16,173 nucleotides of DNA from positions 1-16,173 of the forward strand of contig DASYAN010000335.1 in the NCBI GenBank assembly GCA_036501345.1. The letters are read 5' to 3'. The notes below the pieces were generated by a model, which made no database searches, was not told where the DNA came from, and worked only from the letters and a program-made list of their open reading frames with translations. Below are positions 1-7,199 of the stretch, in pieces; the first letter of the stretch is position 1; every line of letters begins with the position of its first letter. The position numbers and the translations under genes were made by a program. The DNA comes from DASYAN01 sp036501345 (GTDB lineage Bacteria > Chloroflexota > Ktedonobacteria > Ktedonobacterales > Ktedonobacteraceae).

Positions 1-123
1 AAATCCTTCAAAACAAGCGCGTTGGCAGCAACGTACCCCAGCTATGGCAGCTGGGCTCACTGATCACGTTTGGACCGTCAGAGAGCTTTTGACGACGGTA
101 CTTATTCCACGGCCCATGAACAC
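1..123 (-). other. Unassigned sequence beyond the NDH-like gene breakpoint
   Basis: Immediately after the premature end of the NDH-like gene the sequence changes character. A minus-strand frame different from that gene (codons 121-119 down to the TGA at 10-8) stays open for 37 codons and reads like the C-terminal end of a protein, with the stretches GPWNKYRRQKLSDGP and SWGTLLPTRLF. The same frame stays open a little further right into the NDH-like gene. I do not recognise the family. A transposase tail or another rearranged gene would be compatible, but that is inference. No start codon, ribosome binding site or terminal inverted repeat is visible within the window. Confidence 0.25.
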
Positions 124-1137
124 TTAAAGGGGAGACCACCGAATGTTGGGATAGTAAGGAAGTGCACCGCGTACGAAGTCGTTGAGCCCACCTGCTAGTT
201 CTGCGCCTGCGAAGCCCCCACCAGCGATGACAAATGTGAGTATGGCCTGACGCCGCAGTGGATCAGGTTCACGGTCTGCGTATTCGAGCATATCGATAGC
301 ATGTTCCCGAATACGAATGGCATCTCCTAATGACTTGAAGTCAAACGCTGTAGTTTCGACGCCTTCGAGTCCCAGGTAATTAGAGACACTGCCCACTGCA
401 AGTACTAAGTGATCAAAGAAAATCTCGCCGCCTTGCGAGAAACGAGCCTGTGGAGCCAAGATAATGCGTTTCTGCTCTGCATCAATCCGCTCAACGCGTC
501 CATGCACAATCTGTGTGCGACGCAAGCTCGTACGCAATGGATTGCAGATGTGTGTCGCTTCAAGGCTGCCGCCAGCTACTTCTGCAAGCATGGGTGTGAA
601 CAGGAGCGCATTGGTATCACTGACCAGCGTCAGCTCAACTGTTGGATCGGTGCCAAAGGTTTGTTCCAGATGTTTGGCGGCCGTCATTCCTGCAAAGCCT
701 CCACCGACTATCACAATCCGTGTCGTGATCACTCGCTCTGGCAATGGCGGCTGGTATTCCTGCCCCAGGAGTTGAGTTGCCAGATCACTCAATGCCTGAG
801 TAAGTAATCCCACACTCGCGCCATAGAGCACCCAACCTACCAGCGAGGAAAAGAGGAGACGCATTCCTTCAGCGGTCCACTGCGGCGGTTGACCCGAAAG
901 CAGGGGGAGGAGAATAATACTGATACTGCCCCAGAGCACAACTCCCGCAGCAGCTGCTGTCATCAGGCTATCCACATATGCCAGAGGAACTGAACGAAAG
1001 GCCAGAGCATAGACGCAGCCTACCAAAATACCCAGTAAGATGCTCACCATACTATTATGAAGTGTAATTTCCAGTATGATACTGCTTATGCCTCCCGCCA
1101 GCAGGCCAATGACGGTATGTCGCACATATTTGTTCAT
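124..1137 (-). pseudogene. Membrane-anchored type II NADH dehydrogenase-like protein, C-terminally truncated
   Basis: This 337-residue reading frame has two parts. Residues 1-125 hold several hydrophobic membrane segments (about 8-28, 34-55, 58-82 and 95-115). From residue 139 there is a pyridine-nucleotide-disulfide-oxidoreductase fold, with a first dinucleotide-binding motif GGGFAG at 145-150, an LVLAVGS strand at 244-250 and a second GGGFAG at 306-311. In the NDH-2 family the second motif binds NADH and is followed by roughly 150 or more residues, including the rest of the NADH domain and a C-terminal region. Here the protein ends in RWSPL only 26 residues after the motif. The product would be expected to pass electrons from NADH to quinone at the membrane, but this copy is probably inactive. 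A weak Shine-Dalgarno (AGGA, 1145-1148) precedes the ATG. It lies 112 bp downstream of zwf on the same strand and may be co-transcribed. Confidence 0.7.
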
Positions 1138-1249
1138 ACATTTATCCTATTATGATTGGTGAATTACGCATTTGCATTGCTTACAGCAATGTTTCTATCA
1201 GAAGATAGGACAGCGAGAAGATCTTTCTCCATACATGTTATAGTCTTCA

Positions 1250-2821
1250 CTATGGATTCGCCCATGTACGTCCATCCTTCTCGATGAGGGCTTCTGCTTC
1301 CTCTGGTCCCCAGGTTCCCGCTAGATAGGAGGCAATTGTATTTGCTGGCATATCTCGCCAAGCATCGGTGATGCTATCCACGATGCTCCAGGAAGCCTCC
1401 ACCTCGTCACGGCGGATGAACAGCGTCGAGTCTCCCACCATACAATCGGCAAGCAAACGCTCATAGGCTTCAGGCGACTCGACGCCAAAGGCGCTTGCAT
1501 AAGAGAAACTCATATCCACCGAGCTCAATTGACGAGATGCGCCGGGCACTTTTGCGCCAAGTTTCAGTGAGATCCCTTCGTCGGGTTGAATCCGTAGGGT
1601 CAAACGATTAGGAACTAGCCCCCGTGTCTCCGTCGGTTTGTAGAGCTGGTGCGGCACACGCTTGAACTGGATAGTTACTTCTGTGGTACGTGCGGCGAGG
1701 CGTTTTCCTGTCCGAATGTAGAAGGGGACATCTGCCCAACGCCAGTTCTCAATGAAGAGTTTGAGGGCAACGTAACTCTCTGTCGTTGACATGGGAGCTA
1801 CACCTTTCTCGTCTTTATAGCCAATCATCGACTGCCCATTGACTGCACCAGCTATGTATTGTCCACGTACGATACGTTGCTCCACCTCCTGAGGTGAGAG
1901 CGGGGGAAGAGCACGCAAGACTTTCACTTTCTCATCCCTGATCGCAGCAGGATCAAAGGTACCGGGGGGCTCCATAGCTACCAAGCAAAGAATCTGCAAT
2001 ATATGGTTCTGTACGATATCGCGAATGGCACCAGCTTCCTCATAGTAGGAAGCACGTGAACCGATACCCAGGCTCTCTGCAACCAAAATCTGCACGTGAT
2101 CGATATATTTCTGATTCCAGAGTGGCTCGAAAATTCCATTGCCGAAGCGGAGCGCGAGGATATTCTGGACCGTCTCTTTACCCAGGTAATGATCGATACG
2201 GTAGATCTGGTTCTCGCGGAAAACTCTACTGAGCTCACGATTAAGCTTCTGTGCCGAGGCAAAATCATGTCCAAAGGGCTTTTCAATGATCAGGCGTGTC
2301 CAGGAATCGTCTCCGTCTCCATTATTATGTGAGGGACGTGCTAGGCCAGAGCCACCAAGATGATAGATAATTTCAGTATCGGTATCAGGTGGGGTTGCCA
2401 GATAAAAAATGCGCTTCCCTTGTGTGCCTTGCTCCTGATCCAACTGGTCAAGGAGATCGGCAAGCCTGGTATAACCTTCACGATCAGCAAAATCCGTCTG
2501 ACAGTAAAAGAGACATGCTGCAAATGCCTTCTGTGATTTTTCATTCAATTTATCATGCTCAGGCATATAGGTATTGATCGAATGAAGCGCCATTTCGCGC
2601 CATTGTTCATGACTCATCGGACGGCGGGCCACAGCTACCACTGAGAATGCTTGGTGAAGAGGATGATCCTTGAAAAGATGTGCCAGCGTTGGTAACAGCT
2701 TGCGCTGCGTCAGATCGCCTGTAGCTCCAAAGATAACAATAGCACATGGCTCAGGAGGCTGTTCATCTTGCCAGATGGAGTGTTGTTTGAGCGAGTCTGC
2801 TGGATACATGTCTTGTAGCAT
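1250..2821 (-). CDS. zwf: Glucose-6-phosphate 1-dehydrogenase
   Basis: This 523-residue protein catalyses the first step of the oxidative pentose phosphate pathway in the cytoplasm: glucose 6-phosphate plus NADP+ gives 6-phosphogluconolactone and NADPH. The N-terminal Rossmann motif GATGDLTQRK starts at residue 32, and EKPFGHD at 180-186 is the conserved substrate/cofactor loop. RIDHYLGKE at 208-216 is the family active-site signature, containing the catalytic His and the substrate-binding Lys. The length is typical (about 490-520). A short acidic/Asn-rich insert (NNGDGDD, about 166-172) lies between conserved blocks. The ATG at 2821 is preceded by AAAGG (2830-2834), which supports this start over the internal Met5. 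The NDH-like gene follows on the same strand. I saw no convincing -35/-10 pair upstream; TATAAC on the minus strand just before the RBS is a possible -10 without a good partner. Confidence 0.97.
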   Translation of the reverse strand: MLQDMYPADSLKQHSIWQDEQPPEPCAIVIFGATGDLTQRKLLPTLAHLFKDHPLHQAFSVVAVARRPMSHEQWREMALHSINTYMPEHDKLNEKSQKAFAACLFYCQTDFADREGYTRLADLLDQLDQEQGTQGKRIFYLATPPDTDTEIIYHLGGSGLARPSHNNGDGDDSWTRLIIEKPFGHDFASAQKLNRELSRVFRENQIYRIDHYLGKETVQNILALRFGNGIFEPLWNQKYIDHVQILVAESLGIGSRASYYEEAGAIRDIVQNHILQILCLVAMEPPGTFDPAAIRDEKVKVLRALPPLSPQEVEQRIVRGQYIAGAVNGQSMIGYKDEKGVAPMSTTESYVALKLFIENWRWADVPFYIRTGKRLAARTTEVTIQFKRVPHQLYKPTETRGLVPNRLTLRIQPDEGISLKLGAKVPGASRQLSSVDMSFSYASAFGVESPEAYERLLADCMVGDSTLFIRRDEVEASWSIVDSITDAWRDMPANTIASYLAGTWGPEEAEALIEKDGRTWANP

Positions 2822-3318
2822 GACACTTACCTTTCGAAAATGTTATACGCACACAATAAGTTTGTAGTAGATGAACAACCACACTTCCGCAAATTAGAGA
2901 TATCATCGCATCAATGATGTTCTTAATCTACATCGAGATGACTGCTACACCGGATGAGTGTATTCTTCAGTTACTCCAGCCTACCAGCAACATCTTTGCT
3001 AAATTGGCGGCCTGCACGACATTCTCGGCGCTCATATATCTACTTCACTCTCTATAGTCTCACTTCCTCCTCATCCGTTACACACAAAAGGCTGAGTTCT
3101 GGGAGAAAATACTAGCAGATAAATCTCTGCAATTGACCAAGAGTCTCACTATCCTTCTGACAGACCTGGATACAAATCCAGAACTCTCTTATTTGAGTAA
3201 AAAGAGGAAAATTGAATAAGATAGGGAGGTCTCGCAGGAGAACTAAGGCAAAGATGGAATGAAATCAAAAAGTTACAACTTGCTCCATCTCTTGCTATGT
3301 AATAGTGACTATGGCTTT
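2822..3318. other. Intergenic region without a gene
   Basis: About 500 bp with no credible reading frame on either strand. It must hold the zwf promoter (right edge of the zwf gene) and the 3' end of the HTH/DUF2975 operon. Visible structure is limited to a small hairpin CTGGAT-acaa-ATCCAG (3166-3181) and a weak inverted repeat TCTTATT/AATAAGA (3187-3193 and 3215-3221). The second could be a transcription end for the minus-strand operon, but it lacks a T-run. No tRNA or riboswitch signature was recognised. Confidence 0.5.
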
Positions 3319-3540
3319 TTATCCTTGAGCGGCTTCGTCACTTTTGTATTCTACAATATCACCAGGCTGGCAATCTAAGGCCTTACAAATTGCTTCTAAT
3401 GTCGAGAATCGTATTGCTCTGGCCTTTCCATTTTTCAAAATAGAGAGATTAGCCATAGTGATACCAACCTTCTCTGTAAGTTCAGTAACACTCATCTTTC
3501 GCTTTGCCAGCATGACATCGATATTTATTATTATTGCCAT
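3319..3540 (-). CDS. Small HTH transcriptional regulator, YozG/Cro-CI type
   Basis: This 73-residue protein is almost entirely one Cro/CI-type helix-turn-helix domain. Its pattern (MSVTELTEKVGITMANLS, then LKNGKARAIRFSTLEAICKAL, then CQPGDIVEY) is that of the small regulators paired with DUF2975 membrane proteins. Here too it directly follows a DUF2975 gene. Its Shine-Dalgarno GAGGT (3547-3551) overlaps the TGA stop of that gene, with 9 bp between stop and ATG, so the two are co-transcribed and probably translationally coupled. By family analogy it binds DNA and may control its own operon; the target is not visible. The downstream side is non-coding. Confidence 0.9.
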   Translation of the reverse strand: MAIIINIDVMLAKRKMSVTELTEKVGITMANLSILKNGKARAIRFSTLEAICKALDCQPGDIVEYKSDEAAQG

Positions 3541-3549
3541 AGTTGTACC

Positions 3550-4026
3550 TCATACGGTTAAGTCATTTTCCGATTTTATATCAACAGCATTTTGAAAAAG
3601 CTTTTGGAAGACACCGGCGGCAGTGGCAATCACACCAAATACCAATGCCATACAAATGCCAAGCATTGTCGGACCTGCTGGATCATCACCATGCGCAAAG
3701 AAACGGATATAAAACTCTGCTAATGCAATAAAACCGACAAGACTGAGGGAAGCAAATTTCATATTATTGAATGTATTAACAGCATTTTGGGAAAAGGCTT
3801 TATTAGCATCAATGAGGTTTAATAATTTGAATGCATGGTATAACCAAACAAAAAATGGAGTTGAAGCTATATAGATATAGATAATAAACGGGTCGGTATA
3901 AATACTGACTAGATCTAAGTTAGCAGCCCTTCCTTCAGTTTGAGGAAACCAAATCAAACCGGCAAGCACGCCGATTGCAATAAGTAAGATAACAACCTTC
4001 AAGAATAATGTTGAACTTTTTTTCAT
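3550..4026 (-). CDS. DUF2975 family membrane protein
   Basis: This 158-residue integral membrane protein has four hydrophobic segments, at about residues 6-26, 45-66, 90-112 and 118-140. The topology, the loop motif LLNLIDANKAFSQNAVNTFNNMK and the adjacent small HTH gene match the DUF2975 family (YoaS-like). The biochemical role of the family is unknown; the constant pairing with a regulator suggests a sensor or partner function. The ATG at 4026 is preceded by a strong AAGGAAGG (4035-4042), and a sigma-70-like promoter lies upstream (4060-4088). It is the first gene of a two-gene operon. The length and segment number are typical, so it looks intact. Confidence 0.88.
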   Translation of the reverse strand: MKKSSTLFLKVVILLIAIGVLAGLIWFPQTEGRAANLDLVSIYTDPFIIYIYIASTPFFVWLYHAFKLLNLIDANKAFSQNAVNTFNNMKFASLSLVGFIALAEFYIRFFAHGDDPAGPTMLGICMALVFGVIATAAGVFQKLFQNAVDIKSENDLTV

Positions 4027-4059
4027 AGAAAATACCTTCCTTAGCAGTAGATAAAATCT

Positions 4060-4088
4060 ATCTTACAATGTTATTTATCGTTTGTCAA
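4060..4088 (-). promoter_or_regulatory. Sigma-70-type promoter of the DUF2975-HTH operon
   Basis: On the minus strand there is a perfect -35 TTGACA (4083-4088), then 17 bp, then a -10 TAAGAT (4060-4065, four of six consensus bases). It lies about 35 bp upstream of the DUF2975 start codon and just upstream of its ribosome binding site. The surrounding DNA is very AT-rich. Spacing and position are ideal. Confidence 0.7.
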
Positions 4089-4098
4089 TATATTATTA

Positions 4099-4431
4099 TT
4101 GTTATTCATTAAAACAGGTGTCTTAAAACGGCGGCAATGGTTTCCGCCTCTTCCAATAGCCCGAGAATACCTGTCAGCACAACAGGTGTTTGGTGGTTTC
4201 ACCCCAACCGCCAAACATAAGTTCCTCACCAAGAGACAGGAAAACTCGGGGATGTATTTTGAAGAATTGAAGCAACACACGAGTCCAGAGGAGGTAATGC
4301 AGATATTTATACAAGTAGATATGGTTAAACCCACCGATGAAGCGCTAACTTATCCCTGCAGAGATATAGGAGCACCCAAAGAGATCACTTCCTTCCAAGA
4401 AATAAACCAAGCAGATAGAAATACATTTTGA
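4099..4431 (+). CDS. Doubtful open frame, possibly a decayed gene
   Basis: A 110-codon plus-strand frame that opens at a TTG without a Shine-Dalgarno and overlaps the promoter of the divergent DUF2975 operon. The only ATG with any upstream purine-rich sequence is at 4252, which would give a 59-residue peptide starting MYFEELKQHTSPEEV. The composition is plausible for protein (charged, helix-forming) but I recognise no domain. It lies between a regulated operon and an IS-disrupted segment, so a degraded gene or chance are both possible. The region from its stop (4431) to the IS (4517) has no other feature. Confidence 0.22.
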   Translation: MLFIKTGVLKRRQWFPPLPIAREYLSAQQVFGGFTPTAKHKFLTKRQENSGMYFEELKQHTSPEEVMQIFIQVDMVKPTDEALTYPCRDIGAPKEITSFQEINQADRNTF

Positions 4432-4516
4432 GAATTTTCAACCTATTGATCACCATTTGCATAAAGAGAGAGGCCAAAGTAGAAATATCTCGTCCATAGT
4501 TCGACCATTTTTCAAG

Positions 4517-4542
4517 GGTAGTGGCTCAAACTCGGAGGATGA
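4517..4542 (+). repeat. Terminal inverted repeat of the IS1-like element, left copy
   Basis: It begins GGTAGTGGCTCAA. It pairs in inverted orientation with 5311-5336: the first 13 bp are perfect, then about 8 of the next 13 match. It includes the original stop codon of the transposase frame. Confidence 0.85.
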
Positions 4543-5023
4543 CTTGCTCCCGATTGTAGCGATGAAGAAGCAGGTCCAGACAAGCAATATGCATAAGCAG
4601 TGATTTAGAGAAAAAAAGAGTTTTACGAGTGAATAGCCCAATATGCTGCCTAAGTATACAATTTCATCGCTCGATATGTGCTGTTTCTCCTGTTTCCTTG
4701 CCCACTTGAGTGAGCTGCTCTTCTGGAATGACAAGCTGATATGCCTGCCAAAAATCTGTAAAACAATGTCCACCACAATACTCTTCTGGGATGTTATTCC
4801 ATAGCTCTTGACATGTTTTCTCGCTTCGATCGCCAACAGCTCGTGCAACGATTTGACGGGTCTTTCTACAAAGAGCAACCCAAACCCATACTTTATTTCC
4901 TTTATTATCTACAAATGACCATATTTTATCTAGCTCCAATATTATTGATTCTGGATCTTTTGCATCAGGCTTGACAAGCGTTTCGCTCAAAGGTGGCAAT
5001 TCTGCTGCCTTTTTTTGAGCCAA
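4526..5023 (-). pseudogene. insB: IS1-type transposase catalytic part (InsB), nonsense codon before its C-terminus
   Basis: This is the catalytic half of an IS1-type DDE transposase, read in the -1 frame relative to InsA. The expected acidic residues are visible: Asp in LELDKIWSFVDNKGNK, Asp in HCFTDFWQAYQLV and Glu in TAHIER. A TGA at 4664-4666 follows ER directly. The same frame then continues for 46 sense codons with clear family features (LFTRKTLFFSKS, then MHI, then LLLHRYN) before a TGA at 4526-4528. In relatives a Trp commonly stands at this place (ERWN), so the lesion is most simply TGG to TGA. The frame has no start of its own with a ribosome binding site, which fits expression by frameshift from InsA. 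Without readthrough the product lacks its C-terminal basic region and is probably inactive. Confidence 0.85.
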
Positions 5024-5265
5024 TGAGAAGCCGTATTCCGTGCTACTCCAAATGTTCTCGTTAATCCTCGCAAACTGCTACGCTCTTGATACGATCTTAT
5101 AATTTCCTCTTTGCGCTCTTCCGTATACCCATTTGGGGCCGGATTTTCTCTATTCTGCCTCTTACATGATTTACAGTAGTATTTTTGTTTTCCATTCGAT
5201 GCATGACCATTTTGTATCCTATCTTCGCTTCCACAGTGTCTACAGCAAATCGTGACTATTACCAT
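4987..5265 (-). CDS. insA: IS1-type InsA DNA-binding protein
   Basis: This 92-residue protein has an N-terminal zinc ribbon, Cys8-x2-Cys11 and Cys31-x2-Cys34 (motifs CRHC and CKSC). A helix-turn-helix of about residues 47-85 (TEERKEEIIRSYQERSSLRG through NTASHWLKK) follows. This is the InsA architecture of the IS1 family. InsA binds the IS ends and represses transposition; when ribosomes slip it becomes the N-terminal part of the InsAB' transposase. The ATG at 5265 has a textbook AAGGAGG (5274-5280) 8 nt upstream. The frame itself is intact. The last codons after LKKRQQ differ from the fused product, which switches frame at the A7 run at 5010-5016. Confidence 0.88.
   Translation of the reverse strand: MVIVTICCRHCGSEDRIQNGHASNGKQKYYCKSCKRQNRENPAPNGYTEERKEEIIRSYQERSSLRGLTRTFGVARNTASHWLKKRQQNCHL
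5010..5016 (-). promoter_or_regulatory. Presumed programmed -1 frameshift site (A7 run)
   Basis: On the minus strand the InsA reading CTC AAA AAA AGG contains seven consecutive A. A shift by -1 on this run changes the reading to CAA AAA AAG GCA and enters the InsB frame exactly. IS1 elements are known to make their transposase by -1 slippage on an A-rich heptamer at the insA/insB overlap. Whether ribosomal or polymerase slippage is used here cannot be told from sequence. Confidence 0.7.
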
Positions 5266-5310
5266 AATCGGAACCTCCTTGTTGGATCGTCATCCTTTCA
5301 TTCTACCATA

Positions 5311-5336
5311 TCACCCTCCCTCGTTGAGCCACTACC
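5311..5336 (-). repeat. Terminal inverted repeat of the IS1-like element, right copy
   Basis: The reverse complement begins GGTAGTGGCTCAA, identical to the left end, followed by GAGGGAGGGTGA against CTCGGAGGATGA in the left copy. It lies about 45 bp upstream of the InsA start codon. Confidence 0.85.
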
Positions 5337-5486
5337 GACGAAATTGATGAAGAGGAGTATGATGGCATGGAACTTCTGGAGCGCCTGGAGATACTTCGTG
5401 AAGATATGGAAGAACTAGATGTTACAACCCTTGCAGAAGTTATTAAGCGTATCAAAGAGCTACACCAACAATTAGATGGTAGATAA
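5337..5486 (+). pseudogene. 3' end of an unknown gene cut by the IS1-like element
   Basis: Starting at the first base outside the IS, a plus-strand frame of 49 codons runs to a TAA at 5484-5486. It is highly charged and helix-forming (DEIDEEEYDGMELLERLEIL, then REDMEELD, then LAEVIKRIKELHQQL), like the C-terminal helices of a real protein. It could be expressed from the internal ATG at 5367 (GAGGAG lies upstream), giving a 39-residue peptide. If the IS is removed in thought, the frame stays open leftwards from 4516 to about 4406, so the left flank may hold more of the same gene. I do not recognise the family. Confidence 0.5.
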
Positions 5487-5497
5487 GCATATAAACA

Positions 5498-5550
5498 CAA
5501 CGAACAAGAGCTTGCTATTTACTTCTCTGGTAGCAGGCTCTTGTTCGTTG
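5498..5550 (-). terminator. Long hairpin terminator downstream of the liv operon
   Basis: Inverted repeat with 20-bp arms and a single mismatch: CAACGAACAAGAGCTTGCTA at 5498-5517 pairs with 5531-5550 around a 13-nt loop. It begins 5 bp after the livF stop. On the minus strand it is followed by TGTTTATATG, a modest T-rich tail. It also separates the minus-strand operon from the convergent gene fragment ending at 5486, so it may act in both directions. Confidence 0.75.
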
Positions 5551-5554
5551 CGAA

Positions 5555-6262
5555 TTAAGCACCTCCTAGATATGCCTGGCGTACAAGGTCATTGCTCAGA
5601 AGATTACGCGCAGTGTCAGTCAGTACAATCTTTCCCGTTTGTAAGACATAACCACGATTGGCGAGACTGAGTGCCATTGAAGCATTCTGCTCCACCAGAA
5701 AGATGGTTACACCCTCATCACGAATACGTTTGACGGTATCAAATACCGTTTCGACAAGAATGGGCGAGAGACCCATCGATGGCTCATCCATACAGATCAT
5801 GCGTGGGTGCGACATCATCGCGCGTCCCATTGCCAACATTTGCTGCTCGCCGCCAGACATTGTCCCTGCAAGCTGCTTTAAGCGCTCCTTGACACGTGGA
5901 AATATCTGGCAAACATGATCGAGAGTTGCTTTGATCTCGGCCTTATTTTTGCGACTGAACGCTCCCATTTCCAGATTTTCCAGCACCGTCATACGTGGAA
6001 AAATACGACGAGCTTCTGGAACTAGAGCCAGACCTGAACTGACAATATCACCAGTCAGCTTGCGCTCGATTGGTTCTTCTTCAAAGAGAATAGAACCAGA
6101 AAGAGGGCGCACCAGACCAAAAATGGTTTTCATAGTTGTCGTTTTACCAGCAGCATTCGCGCCAAGCAAACAGACAATTTCTCCTTTATGCACCTCAAAA
6201 GACACATCTTGTAGCACATGGCTCGGACCGTAATATGTATTTACATTTCTCAGTTTTAACAT
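5555..6262 (-). CDS. livF: Branched-chain amino acid ABC transporter ATP-binding protein LivF
   Basis: The 235-residue ATPase subunit on the cytoplasmic side of the importer. The Walker A is GANAAGKTT (residues 34-42), with Ala where GANGAGKTT is commoner; the invariant Gly-Lys-Thr is kept. The signature is MSGGEQQ (about 135-141) and the Walker B is MICMDEP (155-161), followed by SMGLSP. The phrase LVEQNASMALSLANRGYVLQ is characteristic of LivF. I choose the ATG at 6262 because GAGG lies 6 nt upstream; a GTG at 6280 would add six residues with no better signal. It is the last gene of the operon, 64 bp after livG, and is followed by a hairpin terminator. It pairs with LivG as the nucleotide-binding heterodimer. 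Confidence 0.95.
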   Translation of the reverse strand: MLKLRNVNTYYGPSHVLQDVSFEVHKGEIVCLLGANAAGKTTTMKTIFGLVRPLSGSILFEEEPIERKLTGDIVSSGLALVPEARRIFPRMTVLENLEMGAFSRKNKAEIKATLDHVCQIFPRVKERLKQLAGTMSGGEQQMLAMGRAMMSHPRMICMDEPSMGLSPILVETVFDTVKRIRDEGVTIFLVEQNASMALSLANRGYVLQTGKIVLTDTARNLLSNDLVRQAYLGGA

Positions 6263-6326
6263 TCTAGACCTCGTGATCACTGGTAGATGCCTTCATAATA
6301 GCATAAAAAAGCATCCCAACAGCTTC

Positions 6327-7178
6327 TTACCCGGAAACTTCCTGATCCGTCTTTGCAGCTTTACCAAGATAGGCAGCGATCACTCTCTCGTCACGCCGCA
6401 CTTCTTCCGGCAATCCTTCCGCGATTTTACAGCCATAATCGAGGACCGCGATGCGATCAGAGATCCCCATCGTTACCGCAAGTTTATGCTCAATCAACAA
6501 AATGGTCAGTTGCAGTTCGTCGCGCAAACGGCGAACATACTTGACCGCTTCTAATGTCTCTGCTTCGTTCATGCCCGCGGTAGGTTCATCTAGCAGCAGA
6601 ACTTTCGGCTTTGCAGCCAATGCTCGAGCGATTTCAACGCGTCGTCGATCAGCATACGAGAGGTTAACCACATATTCTTGCTGGCGTTCAACCAGAGTGG
6701 GACCAAAGAAGGCTAGCAACTCTATGGCCTTTTGGCGCGCCTTCATTTCTTCATGTAATACCCGAGGTGTGCGAAAGAGTGATCCAAGTATGCCAGATTT
6801 GAGTTGTGTATGCTGGCCCACCAAAACATTCTCCAGTACTGTCATATTGTTGAAAAGTCGGATATTTTGGAAGGTACGCGTAATACCTCTAATGACTATC
6901 TTGTCAGGATTGAGCTTGACTAAAGATCTTCCCTCCAGACGAATATCACCCGATGTAGGACGATAAATACCAGTAATCAGATTGAACACCGTTGTCTTAC
7001 CGGCACCATTGGGACCTATGACGCTTACAATCTCTTGAGGGCGCACTACAAGGTTCACATCCTGGACCGCGGTCAAGCCGCCAAAACGCTTAGTAACTGC
7101 GTTTAGTTCCAGCAAAGCATCACTAGCAAGCCCAACAGATCCAGACTCATCTACAAGGCGCACACGATTTATACTCAT
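6327..7178 (-). CDS. livG: Branched-chain amino acid ABC transporter ATP-binding protein LivG
   Basis: A 283-residue ATPase. An N-terminal extension of about 20 residues precedes the usual LLELNAVTKRFGGLTAV start. The Walker A is GPNGAGKTT (55-63). The LivG hallmark GITRTFQNIRLFNNMTVLEN (about 98-117) is present. The signature region is LSYADRRRVEIARAL (173-187), where LSYGQQRR is the usual form. The Walker B is VLLLDEPTAGMN (193-204), and ILLIEH carries the switch His. AGGAGAG (7184-7190) stands 5 nt before the ATG. It lies 21 bp after livM and 64 bp before livF in one operon. It powers uptake with LivF. The C-terminal AAKTDQEVSG tail after AAYLGK is a short variable end. Confidence 0.95.
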   Translation of the reverse strand: MSINRVRLVDESGSVGLASDALLELNAVTKRFGGLTAVQDVNLVVRPQEIVSVIGPNGAGKTTVFNLITGIYRPTSGDIRLEGRSLVKLNPDKIVIRGITRTFQNIRLFNNMTVLENVLVGQHTQLKSGILGSLFRTPRVLHEEMKARQKAIELLAFFGPTLVERQQEYVVNLSYADRRRVEIARALAAKPKVLLLDEPTAGMNEAETLEAVKYVRRLRDELQLTILLIEHKLAVTMGISDRIAVLDYGCKIAEGLPEEVRRDERVIAAYLGKAAKTDQEVSG

Positions 7179-7199
7179 AATTTCTCTCCTACTCTGCTG

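Larger units (their letters stand above)
4517..5336 (-). mobile_element. IS1-family insertion sequence, 820 bp, decayed
   Basis: The ends are defined by inverted repeats. Plus-strand 4517-4529 reads GGTAGTGGCTCAA, and the reverse complement of 5324-5336 is identical. The match continues imperfectly to 26 bp (4517-4542 against 5311-5336, about 21 of 26 identical). Inside are two overlapping frames in IS1 arrangement: a zinc-ribbon/HTH InsA and a DDE InsB, joined through a run of seven A. The InsB frame ends inside the left terminal repeat (TGA at 4526-4528), as in compact IS elements. The transposase carries a nonsense codon at 4664-4666. I saw no 8-10 bp target duplication (left flank TTTTTCAAG, right flank GACGAAATT), so the element is old or one flank has been rearranged. 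Confidence 0.85.

Noticed and set aside
409..807. Plus-strand open frames inside the NDH-like gene
   Set aside because: They are antisense to a clearly recognisable oxidoreductase, with cysteine-rich, non-protein-like composition and no ribosome binding site.
3160..3185. tRNA T-arm-like sequence in the 2822-3318 gap
   Set aside because: Only a lone 6-bp hairpin is present; there is no acceptor stem, anticodon arm or CCA context around it.
6451..6966. A 171-codon plus-strand frame within livG
   Set aside because: It is the antisense shadow of a well-conserved ATPase; its Ser/Arg-rich composition is typical of reverse reading.
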